Shown: in pieces, positions 18,155-26,998 of the stretch
Layout of the letters: every line of letters starts with the position of its first letter
Position numbering within the stretch: the first letter of the stretch is position 1
NCBI GenBank assembly: GCA_041660045.1
Contig: JBAZXA010000008.1
Location: forward strand, 1 to 64,000
Direction: 5' to 3'
Source: WM-3-3 sp041660045
Lineage (GTDB): Bacteria > Pseudomonadota > Gammaproteobacteria > Methylococcales > Methylomonadaceae
Length of the DNA: 64,000 nucleotides
Notes under the pieces: model-generated
Told to the model about the DNA's origin: nothing
The model's input: only the letters and a program-made list of their open reading frames with translations
The model's database searches: none
Translations under genes and position numbers: made by a program

Positions 18155-20053
18155 TTAACAATTTGCTTTCAAATAGTTTCGCCAGCCGCCTAAAGCGCTG
18201 ATCTCAACCGATAGACCCAGTGGGTAGCCCTCACATAAAAAGCCGGATTGCCAACTACCGTCTGCTAATTCTACCGAGCCTATGCACAATGGGCTATTTA
18301 TTTGGGCGATAAAAGCTGCCCAATTTGCCATGGGCAAGTCCCACAGTTCCAATTCTATCGCTTGCCCATGCGCCTCGTCACGCATTAACCCAGGCCGCTC
18401 AGGCGATGGCGTAGCCAAGACAAATAAGCGATAGTTAGCGGCTGTTTTAGCCATGCCATAAAATTTGCCACCTAATGCCAACAATTGGCTGTTTAATGGC
18501 AAACCTTGCATATGCGCACCACACACAGCAATTCGCCGATAGCCCGTTGTGGCCAGCGTCACATCCTGGCGGATTGCTGGTGCTTGCTGCAATACCGTTT
18601 CAGCCCGTATTAGGGCCTCTATGTGCTTAGCTAACGCCAACAAACGCCAATCCGCCAATGCTTCAGCAAACAGGGTAACACCAAAAGGCATTCCATTGGC
18701 ATAAAAACCGGTAGGTATGGCTACTGCGCACAGATCCAACAAGTTCATATAGTTGGTATAGTAACCCAGATTACTATTGAGTTGTATTGGATCAGCCAAT
18801 ACCTCAGCAATGGTATATATAGTTGGCGCTGTTGGCACCATGATACCCGTCAAGCCATGCATAATCGGTAGGATTTGCTGCTTTAAGTCTTGTAAATGGT
18901 GTAAGGCCGTAAACGCATCAATGGCAGTTTTAGTCGTTGCACCGGATAACACAGTTGCAATCACCTCATGCAACTGGTCTGGCTGGCTTGCAATAAATTC
19001 TCGTATCCCCGCATAACGCTCAGCTATCCAGGGGCCATCGTACAGCAAAAAAGCGGCCTCCAAAAAGGGCTGGAAATCTATTTCCACGACGTCGCCAATT
19101 TGTTGCAGGTTAACTATCGTTTGATTAAATAAGTCCGCACTTTCTAGGTTACCAAAAAACTTAAGTTGTGTAGGTTTAGGCACGCCAAAACGTGGCCTGA
19201 CGGCATTATCAGTCATGCGTGGCAATAACTTGCGCTCATAACGGGTATAGCTATCTTGGATATCGTAGCCCAGTAAAAACTGAAATACCGCTTCTGCTTC
19301 AGCCGCAGTATGGCTAAATAACGACACGCAATCCAAGCTTTTACAGGCTGGCACAACACCAGAGCAACTAATTAGGCCTCGACTAGGTTTTAAACCAAAA
19401 ATATTATTAAATGCTGCCGGTATCCGCCCGGAACCTGCGGTATCCGTACCTAATGCAAAACTCACTTGATTTAAGGCTACCGCCACAGCCGAACCCGAAC
19501 TTGATCCACCCGATATAAACGCCGGGTTTAAAGCATTTTTACAAATACCAAAGACAGGTGGCGAACGCGTACCGGTTAAACCTGTGGCAAATTGATCCAT
19601 ATTGGTTTTACCGATAAACAGCGCACCAGCCTCTATGAGTTGTTGCACGGCAAAAGCCGTCTGCTTTGGTAAATAGCTAAAGCCAGGACAAGCCGCAGTT
19701 GTCGATACACCAATAACATCTATATTGTCCTTAACCGCAAATGGAATCCCATATAACGGCAAGCTTTCTGGATTTTGCAATGCTAACGCCCTAGCCTGCG
19801 TCATGAGGCTGTCAGACGATTGCAGGCTAATCCAAATATTGTGCGCTTTATATTTTTCGATGCGGCTTAACACTTCATTTACCACATCAGTGACACAAAT
19901 AGCCTTGCTAAGATAGGCTGCGCGTAATGAAAACACATTAAAGGATAAATATTCAGCGGACGTACTCAAGGCAGTTTCTCTATATTTATAATTAATTGGC
20001 AACCCATATACCTTATTACAGTGATTAATTGGTGTAGATAGGCAATCTGGCAT
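18155..20053 (-). CDS. atzF: Allophanate hydrolase
   Basis: Hydrolyses allophanate to ammonia and carbon dioxide, the last step of biuret breakdown. The amidase-signature core spans residues about 40-460 with K108, S184 in SGGSSSGSA and S208 in GTDTAGSGR as catalytic triad; a C-terminal domain of about 140 residues (from VTLATTGYRRIAVCGAH) matches the extra domain of AtzF. At 632 residues it is slightly long. The annotated ATG lacks a good ribosome-binding site; a TTG at 19969 (LSTSAEYL) preceded by GAGAAA would remove 28 atypical residues. A 123-base gap separates it from the ABC ATPase gene. Confidence 0.92.
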   Translation of the reverse strand: MPDCLSTPINHCNKVYGLPINYKYRETALSTSAEYLSFNVFSLRAAYLSKAICVTDVVNEVLSRIEKYKAHNIWISLQSSDSLMTQARALALQNPESLPLYGIPFAVKDNIDVIGVSTTAACPGFSYLPKQTAFAVQQLIEAGALFIGKTNMDQFATGLTGTRSPPVFGICKNALNPAFISGGSSSGSAVAVALNQVSFALGTDTAGSGRIPAAFNNIFGLKPSRGLISCSGVVPACKSLDCVSLFSHTAAEAEAVFQFLLGYDIQDSYTRYERKLLPRMTDNAVRPRFGVPKPTQLKFFGNLESADLFNQTIVNLQQIGDVVEIDFQPFLEAAFLLYDGPWIAERYAGIREFIASQPDQLHEVIATVLSGATTKTAIDAFTALHHLQDLKQQILPIMHGLTGIMVPTAPTIYTIAEVLADPIQLNSNLGYYTNYMNLLDLCAVAIPTGFYANGMPFGVTLFAEALADWRLLALAKHIEALIRAETVLQQAPAIRQDVTLATTGYRRIAVCGAHMQGLPLNSQLLALGGKFYGMAKTAANYRLFVLATPSPERPGLMRDEAHGQAIELELWDLPMANWAAFIAQINSPLCIGSVELADGSWQSGFLCEGYPLGLSVEISALGGWRNYLKANC

Positions 20054-20176
20054 TTATTACAAGGTTAGTTACACCTCTGACGAATAAAATCCTGGTTTTT
20101 GATTAGCTAACAACTCGCCTAGGCCTACTGTTTTAGCTTTGTGTTTGCGTTATAGGTTATAGCGCCACCGCGCTGG

Positions 20177-21742
20177 TTAATGCCCGGCCATTTTAAGGCC
20201 AATTGCATCCCGATTAGCCGCCATGATCGGCGCTTCATAGCGCAGCTGGCCATCAAACATCACGCTTATGCGGTCGCTAAGCTCCAACAATTCATCCAAG
20301 TCCTCACTCACCAATAACACCGCCACGCCACGATTGCGGGCAGCCATAAGTTGCCTATGGATTTCTGCGGTGGCAGCAAAATCCAAACCGAAACAAGGGT
20401 TGGCCGTGATCAATAAATCAACCTCCCCGGATAATTCCCGGGCCAGCACCAAGCGTTGTATATTGCCGCCTGAAAGGGTTTCTATCGAAGTTTCTGGTAT
20501 TGGCGGGCGCACATTGTAACGCTCGATTAAAGCCAAAGCATGGCTTTTAAGGGCCTTACGGTTAATAAACCAACGCCATAAGGTAAACTTTGGTTGGTCA
20601 AAGATTCGCAACGCCAAATTTTCAACCAAGTTCATCCGGGCTACACAGGCATTGCGCAAAGGCTCTTCCGGCAAGCAATAACATTTAAACTTAGCCATCT
20701 CGGCTCGGCTTGCAGAATAGGCTAGTCCCGATAACCGAATTTCACCACTGGCCAATTTACGTTGTCCGGCCAGCACTTCTATCAGCTCACGCTGGCCATT
20801 GCCGGACACGCCCGCAATGCCTAAAATTTCCCCCGCCCTAAGCGTAAGGTTTAAGCCATCCAGCGCTGTATTACCATTGTCCCCGGCAGCCACTAGCTGG
20901 TCTATCTCAAGACGAATGTCCCCCTGCACTATCAGTTCACGGCAAACAGACCCTGCAATCTCTTCATTACCAACCATCAACTCGGCTAGCAGCGCTGGGG
21001 TTTTTTCCGCGAGTGCCCCGCTATACGCCAATTTACCCCGTCTTAAAATGCTGACTTCATCTGCATATCCCATAACTTCCCGAAACTTATGGGTAATAAT
21101 CAGTACACTTAAATTATTGCTGCGCGTACGCTGCTTTAGCATGGTTAAAATTTCATCTGCTTCTTGCGGCGTCAGTACCGATGTCGGCTCGTCTAAGATT
21201 AAAATCTCACGTTGCAAAAACAATTGCTTAAGGATCTCAACTTTTTGCTTCTCACCCGCCGCCAAGGTATTGACTTTTTGATGCAGCGCTATTTGAAAAG
21301 GCGTCTGCGCCATCAACGCTTCAAGATTCACAAGCTCTTGATGCCAATGAATTATTTTAGGGATAGGGCTACGCGACAACACCAAGTTTTCAAGTACTGT
21401 CATTTCCGGCACTAAGGTAAAGTGCTGGTACACCATACCTAAACCAAGTCCATGGGCATCACGGGTGCTATTAATATTGCACTCACGGTTAGCCACTAAA
21501 ACTGCACCGGCATTGGCCTGGTAATAACCCATCAGACATTTGACCAAGGTACTTTTACCCGCTCCATTGCCACCTAATAAGGCATGGAACGAGCCGCGCC
21601 TTAATTTAAACGAAACACCACTAAGAACCTGTAAGGCACCAAAACGTTTAGAGATGTTGACCGCTTCCAGCGCTATAGGGCTAGTCTGCATACCTATACC
21701 GTCAGCATCACCGTCTGGTGCGGTTAAAGCCTGGGCGTTCAT
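20177..21742 (-). CDS. Nucleoside-type ABC importer, duplicated ATP-binding protein
   Basis: A 521-residue protein with two ABC domains in tandem. The first has GGNGAGKST and ILILDEPTSVLTPQE; the second has GVSGNGQRE and LSGGNIQRLVLAREL with a degenerate Walker B. This is the ATPase type that works with BMP-family binding proteins and two RbsC-like permeases to import nucleosides. Encoded with biuret and allophanate hydrolases, the cargo here is probably biuret or a related ureide. It overlaps the biuret hydrolase gene by 4 bases. Confidence 0.88.
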   Translation of the reverse strand: MNAQALTAPDGDADGIGMQTSPIALEAVNISKRFGALQVLSGVSFKLRRGSFHALLGGNGAGKSTLVKCLMGYYQANAGAVLVANRECNINSTRDAHGLGLGMVYQHFTLVPEMTVLENLVLSRSPIPKIIHWHQELVNLEALMAQTPFQIALHQKVNTLAAGEKQKVEILKQLFLQREILILDEPTSVLTPQEADEILTMLKQRTRSNNLSVLIITHKFREVMGYADEVSILRRGKLAYSGALAEKTPALLAELMVGNEEIAGSVCRELIVQGDIRLEIDQLVAAGDNGNTALDGLNLTLRAGEILGIAGVSGNGQRELIEVLAGQRKLASGEIRLSGLAYSASRAEMAKFKCYCLPEEPLRNACVARMNLVENLALRIFDQPKFTLWRWFINRKALKSHALALIERYNVRPPIPETSIETLSGGNIQRLVLARELSGEVDLLITANPCFGLDFAATAEIHRQLMAARNRGVAVLLVSEDLDELLELSDRISVMFDGQLRYEAPIMAANRDAIGLKMAGH

Positions 21743-22419
21743 AAGATTGCCATGATAAAACTTTCTGAATCAGCTACCGCACCAAACACACCGCCTTGCA
21801 TTTTTATCATATTTAGCGCGGCCTGATGGTTGCCTGGATCGGTGGCGCCACAACAATCATGTAAAAGCACGCATTCATAACCTCGGTCATTGGCATCACG
21901 CATGGTGGTATGCACACAAACATCGGTGGTGATACCCGTTAAGACCAGATTACTGATGCCACTATTGTGTAATAACAAATCCAAATCGGTAGCGTAAAAG
22001 GAGCCTTTACCGGGTTTATCAATCACCGGCTCGCCGGGTAATGGCGCAAGCTCTGGAATAATTTCCCAACCTGGCTCCCCGCGTACCAAAATTTTGCCAC
22101 AAGGGCCAGGATCACCTATGCCTGCACCAATTTGCTGGCTACGCCAGCGCTTATTTTTTGGCAAATCAGACAAATCTGGCCGATGGCCTTCACGGGTGTG
22201 GATAACGTGGTAACCTAACTGACGGCAAACCCCTAGCACACGCTTAATTGGCTCAATAGGTGCCCGCGTCAACGACAAATCGTAACCCATACGGTCGACA
22301 TAACCGCCCTCGCCACAGAAATCAAACTGCATATCGATAATGACCAAACAGGTATTGTCGGGCCGTAAATCGCCGTTATAAGGAAAGGGATAAGGTTCGC
22401 TGGTGACATATTTAGCCAT
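21739..22419 (-). CDS. biuH: Biuret hydrolase (isochorismatase-like cysteine hydrolase)
   Basis: Converts biuret to allophanate and ammonia. The 226-residue protein has the triad of the superfamily: D29 (VIIDMQFDF), K135 (VIDKPGKGS) and C168 (GITTDVCVHTT). Blocks PFPYNGDLRPDN, YVDRMGYDLSL, HTREGHRPDLSDLP and GAGIGDPGPCG agree with the Rhizobium leguminosarum biuret hydrolase as I recall it, and co-location with atzF supports this. Ureidoacrylate amidohydrolase (RutB) is a relative, but no other rut gene is present. It is embedded between permease and ATPase genes of the importer. Confidence 0.88.
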   Translation of the reverse strand: MAKYVTSEPYPFPYNGDLRPDNTCLVIIDMQFDFCGEGGYVDRMGYDLSLTRAPIEPIKRVLGVCRQLGYHVIHTREGHRPDLSDLPKNKRWRSQQIGAGIGDPGPCGKILVRGEPGWEIIPELAPLPGEPVIDKPGKGSFYATDLDLLLHNSGISNLVLTGITTDVCVHTTMRDANDRGYECVLLHDCCGATDPGNHQAALNMIKMQGGVFGAVADSESFIMAIL

Positions 22420-22428
22420 AAAAATACC

Positions 22429-23355
22429 TCATTTAGTTATAGAGAGCTCACCCGGCACACCTGTTAAGGTGCGTTGCCGCGAGCAAGTAGCTAACATTAA
22501 AATTAGGGTTAACACATAAGGTGCCGCATTAAATAAATAATACCCGCCACTAATACCGACCGATTGCAAAGCAGGGCCTAAGGCACTTGCCCCACCAAAC
22601 AACATGGCGGCAAATAAACAACGCATAGGCTGCCATTTGGCAAACACCACTAAAGCCACGGCAATTAAGCCTTGCCCGCTGGATAAGCCTTCATTCCAGC
22701 TGCCTGGATAATAAAGCGATAGTACCGAACCGCCAACACCGGCCAAAAAGCCGCCTATCATTGTGGCTACCGCCCTAACCGCATTTACCGGAAAACCTAA
22801 AGCCTCGGCTGCATCCTGGCTATCACCCACCGTTCTCACCATCAACCCCCAACGCGTGCTGGACAATCCCCATTTCAACAAGGGTGCAAGCAATAAACCC
22901 AGCAAAAATAATATATTAACTTGCAAAGCGGCTTGTACTTGCGGGATGTCACTCCAAACACCCAGCCCTATAGCAGGCAAATGCGGTGCGGTAGGCTGGA
23001 TATAAGGTTTACCTAGAAAAAACGCGATACCAATGCCAAACAGCATCATGGCAATGCCCACAGCAATATCATTCACTTTTTTATGGCTACAAATCCAAGC
23101 ATGTAGCAAGCCCAGCAAAACACCGCTAATGCCGGCCGCAAACACGCCTAGCCAAGGTGAGCCGCTACTATAGGAGGCTGCATAAGCGGTCATTGCCCCT
23201 AACACTAAGTTACCTTCCAAGCCTAAGTTGATACGGCCACTTTTTTCCGTAAGGCATTCACCCAAGCTCACATAAATATAAGGCGTACTGGCGGTAATCG
23301 CGCCACCTAATATTGCTAGCGGGATGCCCCACCAACCTAATACGGTTTCTGTCAT
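22429..23355 (-). CDS. Nucleoside/ureide ABC transporter permease (second)
   Basis: A 308-residue RbsC-like inner-membrane permease with about nine hydrophobic segments and the BMP-system block GRINLGLEGNLVLGAM. The start MTETVLGWWG is chosen: AAGGAG precedes it and its ATGA overlaps the stop of the upstream permease gene. The longer version would add seven residues. Works with the neighbouring permease as a heterodimer. Confidence 0.87.
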   Translation of the reverse strand: MTETVLGWWGIPLAILGGAITASTPYIYVSLGECLTEKSGRINLGLEGNLVLGAMTAYAASYSSGSPWLGVFAAGISGVLLGLLHAWICSHKKVNDIAVGIAMMLFGIGIAFFLGKPYIQPTAPHLPAIGLGVWSDIPQVQAALQVNILFLLGLLLAPLLKWGLSSTRWGLMVRTVGDSQDAAEALGFPVNAVRAVATMIGGFLAGVGGSVLSLYYPGSWNEGLSSGQGLIAVALVVFAKWQPMRCLFAAMLFGGASALGPALQSVGISGGYYLFNAAPYVLTLILMLATCSRQRTLTGVPGELSITK

Positions 23356-24416
23356 CTTGGGCTCCTTACCTCGCAATACCTGTTCAATCGGCCATACCAG
23401 GTTTCGCTATACAAAATGACCATAAAGATAATGCCCTGAAGGATAAGCACAGTAGCGTCTGGTAAATGATGGCTACGCTGTAAAAGCCCTGAACTGGCGG
23501 AAATACCGCCTAACAAAATTGCTACGGGGATTATGGCTAAAGCATTTTGTCTAGCCAAAAAAGCCACCAGTATGCCGGCATATCCGTAACCTGCGGCTAA
23601 TGAGGCATTGGCTGTGCCATGCACTGCCGCCACTTCCACCATGCCAGCCAAACCTGCCGCCGCACCGGCAAAAAAACAAGTTACCACCGTTAAACGCCCA
23701 ACTGGCAAACCAATCAGTTCGGCAGCACGCATATTGCCGCCAACCACACGCACCGCGAAACCCAGGGTGGTGAGTTGAAATAAGACAAAATACAGCAGGC
23801 ATAAGCCTAGCCCGAACATTAGCCCCCAATGCACCCCTAAACCTGGCATATCCTGCAACATATTGACACTGCCTATGGGCATTGTTGCAGGTTTGTTTAA
23901 ACTTTGTGGATCACGAATAGGGCCTGTTACCAAATGGTTCATCAGCGCTATGGCGATATAATTGAATAATAAACTGGTAATGGTCTCATTAACGCCGCGC
24001 CAATATTTAAGGGCACCGACTAAAGCAATCCATAACCCCCCTGAGCACATACCGGCCACTAACATAGCTGTTATCACTAGCCATGGGGCACAGCCGCCCA
24101 ACAATAAGCCAACGCAGGCAGATGTTACGCCGCCTATCACCAAGGCACCTTCTGCGCCTATCATAATCAAGCCTAGTTTGGCAGGCAACGCCGTACATAA
24201 GGCAGTCAACATTAACGGGGCTGCCCGTTCCAAGGTATTGCGCCAAGAAAATAAACTGCCGAAACCGCCCCGGTACATAGAATAAAACACTGCTAGCGGA
24301 TCATTACCGACAGCCAATAAAAACATGGCAAACACCAGTAACGACAACAACAACGCCAACAAAGGAATTAATACATGCTCTGCCGAAGCGGCCAGCAGCA
24401 GGACTTTCATCATCAA
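23352..24416 (-). CDS. Nucleoside/ureide ABC transporter permease (first)
   Basis: A 354-residue inner-membrane permease with about ten hydrophobic segments. Diagnostic blocks are RAAPLMLTALCTALPAKLGLIMIGAEGALVIG (here spanning residues about 64-95) and VVGGNMRAAELIGLP. Three ATG codons lie in a row at the start; any could be used, and all overlap the stop codon of the binding-protein gene. Pairs with the permease encoded next. Confidence 0.87.
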   Translation of the reverse strand: MMMKVLLLAASAEHVLIPLLALLLSLLVFAMFLLAVGNDPLAVFYSMYRGGFGSLFSWRNTLERAAPLMLTALCTALPAKLGLIMIGAEGALVIGGVTSACVGLLLGGCAPWLVITAMLVAGMCSGGLWIALVGALKYWRGVNETITSLLFNYIAIALMNHLVTGPIRDPQSLNKPATMPIGSVNMLQDMPGLGVHWGLMFGLGLCLLYFVLFQLTTLGFAVRVVGGNMRAAELIGLPVGRLTVVTCFFAGAAAGLAGMVEVAAVHGTANASLAAGYGYAGILVAFLARQNALAIIPVAILLGGISASSGLLQRSHHLPDATVLILQGIIFMVILYSETWYGRLNRYCEVRSPR

Positions 24417-25540
24417 GATCCGGTACTACCAACCACGCCAGCCACCAAATAATCCATAGTTTCCAAACGGATATCGGTTTGCGGTAATAACGTGCCTGCC
24501 GGAATAACTACTTTGCCCTTATTGTCTTTCAGTTCCCCTTTATAAATAATCAAATCTCCAGACATCAATTTGGCTTTGGCAGCATCTGCTAACGCAATCG
24601 TCGCAGTACTCACTGCCGGGCCATATTTGGAAACTTTGACCATCCCCTCTTTTATCCCACCTCTCAGCAAATGCGGAAAAGCTTTGCCTTCCCGCATCAG
24701 ATTGACGTAGTCGGTATAAACCTTAGCCCAATTCCATTCGGCTCCGGTTAAATAACCTTTTGGTGCAAGCTCCGATTGATCGGCATGATAGCCACTGGAA
24801 AAAATTCCCCGGCGCTCGCAAATTTCAATGATAACCTTAGGGCTATCCACATGCATGGTAATGACATCAATACCTTGGTCAATTAAACTGTTTGTTGCCT
24901 CGGCTTCTTTTACCGGCAACGCCCAATCGCCTGTAAAAATCACTTGCGTAGTAATTTTAGGGTTAACGCTTTGTGCGCCTAAAGTAAACGAATTGATATT
25001 ACGCAATACTTGCGGAATCGGCTTAGCTGCAATAAAACCCAGCTTGCCCGTTTTACTGGTACCTGCTGCGACAATACCGGCGATATATTGGGCTTCATCA
25101 ATATAACCAAAATAACTGCCAGCATTGGCCGGATGTTTGCCCTCCTGATACAGCCCACCCGCATGCAGAAAAGTCACATCAGGATATTTTGGCGCAACTG
25201 CTAAAATATGCGGATCAAAATAACCAAACGACGTCGGGAAAATCAGCTTGGCGCCATCCAGATTAACCATGCTTTCCATCGTGTTCTGCACCGCAATGGT
25301 TTCCGGCACATTTTCTTCCTCCACCACCTTAACCCCAGGTATCGCCTTTAAGCTAGCCGCACCTAGCGCATGGGCTTGGTTATAACCATAATCAGCTTTG
25401 GAGCCCACATAAATAAAGCCAACGACTATATCATCAGCCGCTTTGGCGAATGGCAACCAGCCCATAGCCAATACCATAAGCATTGTTTTGCATACCCTAA
25501 ATAAAGAATAGTTAGCTACCCTGGCACTCATCGGATTCAT
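24413..25540 (-). CDS. BMP-family (PnrA-like) periplasmic binding protein
   Basis: First gene of the biuret operon: a 375-residue solute-binding protein with a signal peptide at residues about 1-35 (PFAKAADD). Mature blocks VVGFIYVGSKADYGYNQAH, PTSFGYFDPH and YFGYIDEAQYIAGIVAA are typical of BMP/PnrA proteins, which usually bind nucleosides. GAGGT lies 7 bases before the ATG. Given the downstream enzymes, biuret, triuret or another ureide is the likely ligand; this is an inference from context. Confidence 0.88.
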   Translation of the reverse strand: MNPMSARVANYSLFRVCKTMLMVLAMGWLPFAKAADDIVVGFIYVGSKADYGYNQAHALGAASLKAIPGVKVVEEENVPETIAVQNTMESMVNLDGAKLIFPTSFGYFDPHILAVAPKYPDVTFLHAGGLYQEGKHPANAGSYFGYIDEAQYIAGIVAAGTSKTGKLGFIAAKPIPQVLRNINSFTLGAQSVNPKITTQVIFTGDWALPVKEAEATNSLIDQGIDVITMHVDSPKVIIEICERRGIFSSGYHADQSELAPKGYLTGAEWNWAKVYTDYVNLMREGKAFPHLLRGGIKEGMVKVSKYGPAVSTATIALADAAKAKLMSGDLIIYKGELKDNKGKVVIPAGTLLPQTDIRLETMDYLVAGVVGSTGS

Positions 25541-25624
25541 TTATATACCTCAGCAATGGTAAACAGCACAAGCCGTGTTTATAGCTAAACATTAACGGAC
25601 TTAAAGCTGATTGTTATATTTCAA

Positions 25625-25638
25625 TGTTGTATACAACA
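25625..25638. promoter_or_regulatory. GntR/FadR-type operator of the biuret operon
   Basis: TGTTGTATACAACA is a perfect 14-base palindrome containing the FadR-subfamily GTA-TAC core. It covers the transcription start predicted from the sigma-54 elements next to it, a position suited to repression. The nearest candidate protein is the GntR/FCD regulator at 14691-15386. A near copy lies at 30950-30961. Confidence 0.75.
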
Positions 25639-25643
25639 AAATA

Positions 25644-25659
25644 TGCATTATGAGTGCCA
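25644..25659 (-). promoter_or_regulatory. Sigma-54 promoter of the biuret operon
   Basis: On the minus strand it reads TGGCACTCATAATGCA, with GG and GC exactly 10 bases apart, matching TGGCACG-N4-TTGCW well. The start site would be near 25633, about 93 bases before the binding-protein ATG. Sigma-54 use fits nitrogen-limitation control. Confidence 0.75.
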
Positions 25660-25779
25660 AAAAACCAGTCTATTCCAAAACAGTTGACCTTGACTGCCCA
25701 ATCCCTAATAAAACAAGACTTGCGGTAACTGATTACTGGCTGAGGAAAATTTGATCAAATATCAAAGAGGATAGATTTG

Positions 25780-25803
25780 GTGCAAATGCGTAATTTTTTG
25801 CAC
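25780..25803. promoter_or_regulatory. Upstream activator dyad GTGCAAA-N10-TTTGCAC
   Basis: An inverted repeat with arms GTGCAAA and TTTGCAC and a 10-base spacer, about 150-170 bases before the predicted sigma-54 start. The same arms and spacing occur at 30815-30838 upstream of the other sigma-54 promoter. The position suits an enhancer-binding protein such as NtrC, though the arm order and spacing differ from the classical NtrC site. Confidence 0.6.
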
Positions 25804-25869
25804 TGAAATAAGATGCTGAGTGCACGTTTATAACATGCCGTGCGTGCCAATTAAGCTAAGATTTCGAAA

Positions 25870-26586
25870 TCAATCTAACCCGAACCCTTTGATACTTAAA
25901 TTTTCTTCAATCTTTTTTTTGCGCCATTTGTTACCTTCTTCAAGATTTTGAATGAAGTAATTAACTCCTTTAAGCGGCATTACAACGTCTTGCATTATAT
26001 GGGTACGGAAAACAATTGATGCAAATATGGTCAAAATTTCCCCTATTAATACAATGCTTTCTGATATACCTGAACAATAAACATCGTCTTTTGCGCTATT
26101 TTTTTTCTTGTCCTCATACTCTTTAATCAAAGTATTAAGGTCTCTGTGAGCCTTTCTTTTATTTCTGATTATTTTCAGGTTTTTAATATCATTATTTAGC
26201 TCATTAACATTGTAATTAAACTTTTCTAGCTGATTATTATCTTTTTCCTTCTTATATTCTTCCATGTCAGAATCACCATAAGAACGACTAGAGATCAGTT
26301 CGTTAAGGTCTTCCTTTAATCGTAAAATTGTACTATTTTTATTTTTTCCTTCTTGACTGTTATCAGTTAATCGACTAATAGTTATAATTAAATCATCTCT
26401 GATAGAATCCATAAAAATTGAATACGTAATTTCCGACGCTTCCCATAGAACATTAGCTTTGCTCAAAAACGCATAATACACATTCCGTTTTACACAAAGA
26501 AATGTAAATTCTTCTTGAATAGAACAAAAATTTATCACTGCGTCTTTTTTAAGCTCATTGCTCTTAAACATATTGTAATTAAGCAT
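25870..26586 (-). CDS. HEPN/AbiU2-like protein, possible abortive-infection factor
   Basis: A 238-residue, largely helical, Lys/Glu-rich protein. RNKRKAHRDL at residues 141-150 has the R-x5-H arrangement of HEPN ribonucleases and looks like the AbiU2-type HEPN motif (RNKxxAHxD). The coding region is markedly AT-rich compared with the biuret operon, suggesting transfer. It stands alone, next to transposase debris, at the edge of the accessory island. ATG at 26586 or 26571 could be used; neither has a strong ribosome-binding site. RNase activity is inferred. Confidence 0.6.
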   Translation of the reverse strand: MLNYNMFKSNELKKDAVINFCSIQEEFTFLCVKRNVYYAFLSKANVLWEASEITYSIFMDSIRDDLIITISRLTDNSQEGKNKNSTILRLKEDLNELISSRSYGDSDMEEYKKEKDNNQLEKFNYNVNELNNDIKNLKIIRNKRKAHRDLNTLIKEYEDKKKNSAKDDVYCSGISESIVLIGEILTIFASIVFRTHIMQDVVMPLKGVNYFIQNLEEGNKWRKKKIEENLSIKGFGLD

Positions 26587-26626
26587 ACATGCCGCTCACG
26601 GTGTAAAGGAAAAGAAGTTGCGTAGA

Positions 26627-26648
26627 GTGGGCAGGCGTTTTTGCCCAC
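26627..26648. repeat. REP-like inverted repeat
   Basis: GTGGGCA and TGCCCAC pair perfectly around GGCGTTTT, close to a decayed REP-associated transposase copy. A related half, CATGGGCATAAAAGCGTTG, follows at about 26673. REP-like palindromes are the usual substrates of such transposases. Confidence 0.5.
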
Positions 26649-26702
26649 CGTTTACATCGTCGATTTGTTCCGCATGGGCATAAAAGCGTTGACCACGCGA
26701 CA

Positions 26703-26939
26703 AGACTGCAACGCCTAATCAAAGCCGATTCGGAAAATTTGGCAGAAATCCCCAAAGCCCAGCGCAGGTCGCCAGCCAAACCCCTCAGCCATTATGTAAA
26801 AAGCCTTTATGTAAAAAGCCTTCTCAGACCCTCAGGGGCATCAGAAAAGCTTGTGAAAGCTGCGATTATACGTTGCAATAGTGTCCAGGCTTTTGGCGTA
26901 CATTATTCGACTATCAGCCGAAAGGTCAATAAGAACTGA
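26703..26939 (+). pseudogene. 5'-truncated REP-associated transposase remnant (copy 1)
   Basis: Encodes the C-terminal part of a RAYT-type (Transposase_17) protein: AEIPKAQRRSPAKPLSHYV and, after a frame change, the helix-turn-helix end GVHYSTISRKVNKN. It is highly similar to 29236-29460. The same TAG (GCAATAG) interrupts the helix-turn-helix linker in both copies. A 15-base tandem duplication and small indels are specific to this copy. All N-terminal catalytic sequence is missing. Confidence 0.75.
26793..26822 (+). repeat. 15-base tandem duplication within the transposase remnant
   Basis: TATGTAAAAAGCCTT is present twice head to tail. The second transposase copy has no such duplication at the equivalent place, so it arose locally after the copies separated. 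Confidence 0.8.
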
Positions 26940-26998
26940 CATGAAAATGCATGGCTAAAAGACTTGACCCCAAATTTCTATCACTTAGACCCCAATTA

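Larger units (their letters stand above)
25541..25869. other. Regulatory region of the biuret operon
   Basis: A 329-base intergenic region. Reading toward the operon on the minus strand it contains, in order, an upstream dyad (25780-25803, with TGCACT-N14-AGTGCA overlapping it at 25799-25824), a sigma-54 promoter (25644-25659) and a GntR-type palindrome at the expected start (25625-25638). Each is listed separately. Confidence 0.7.
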
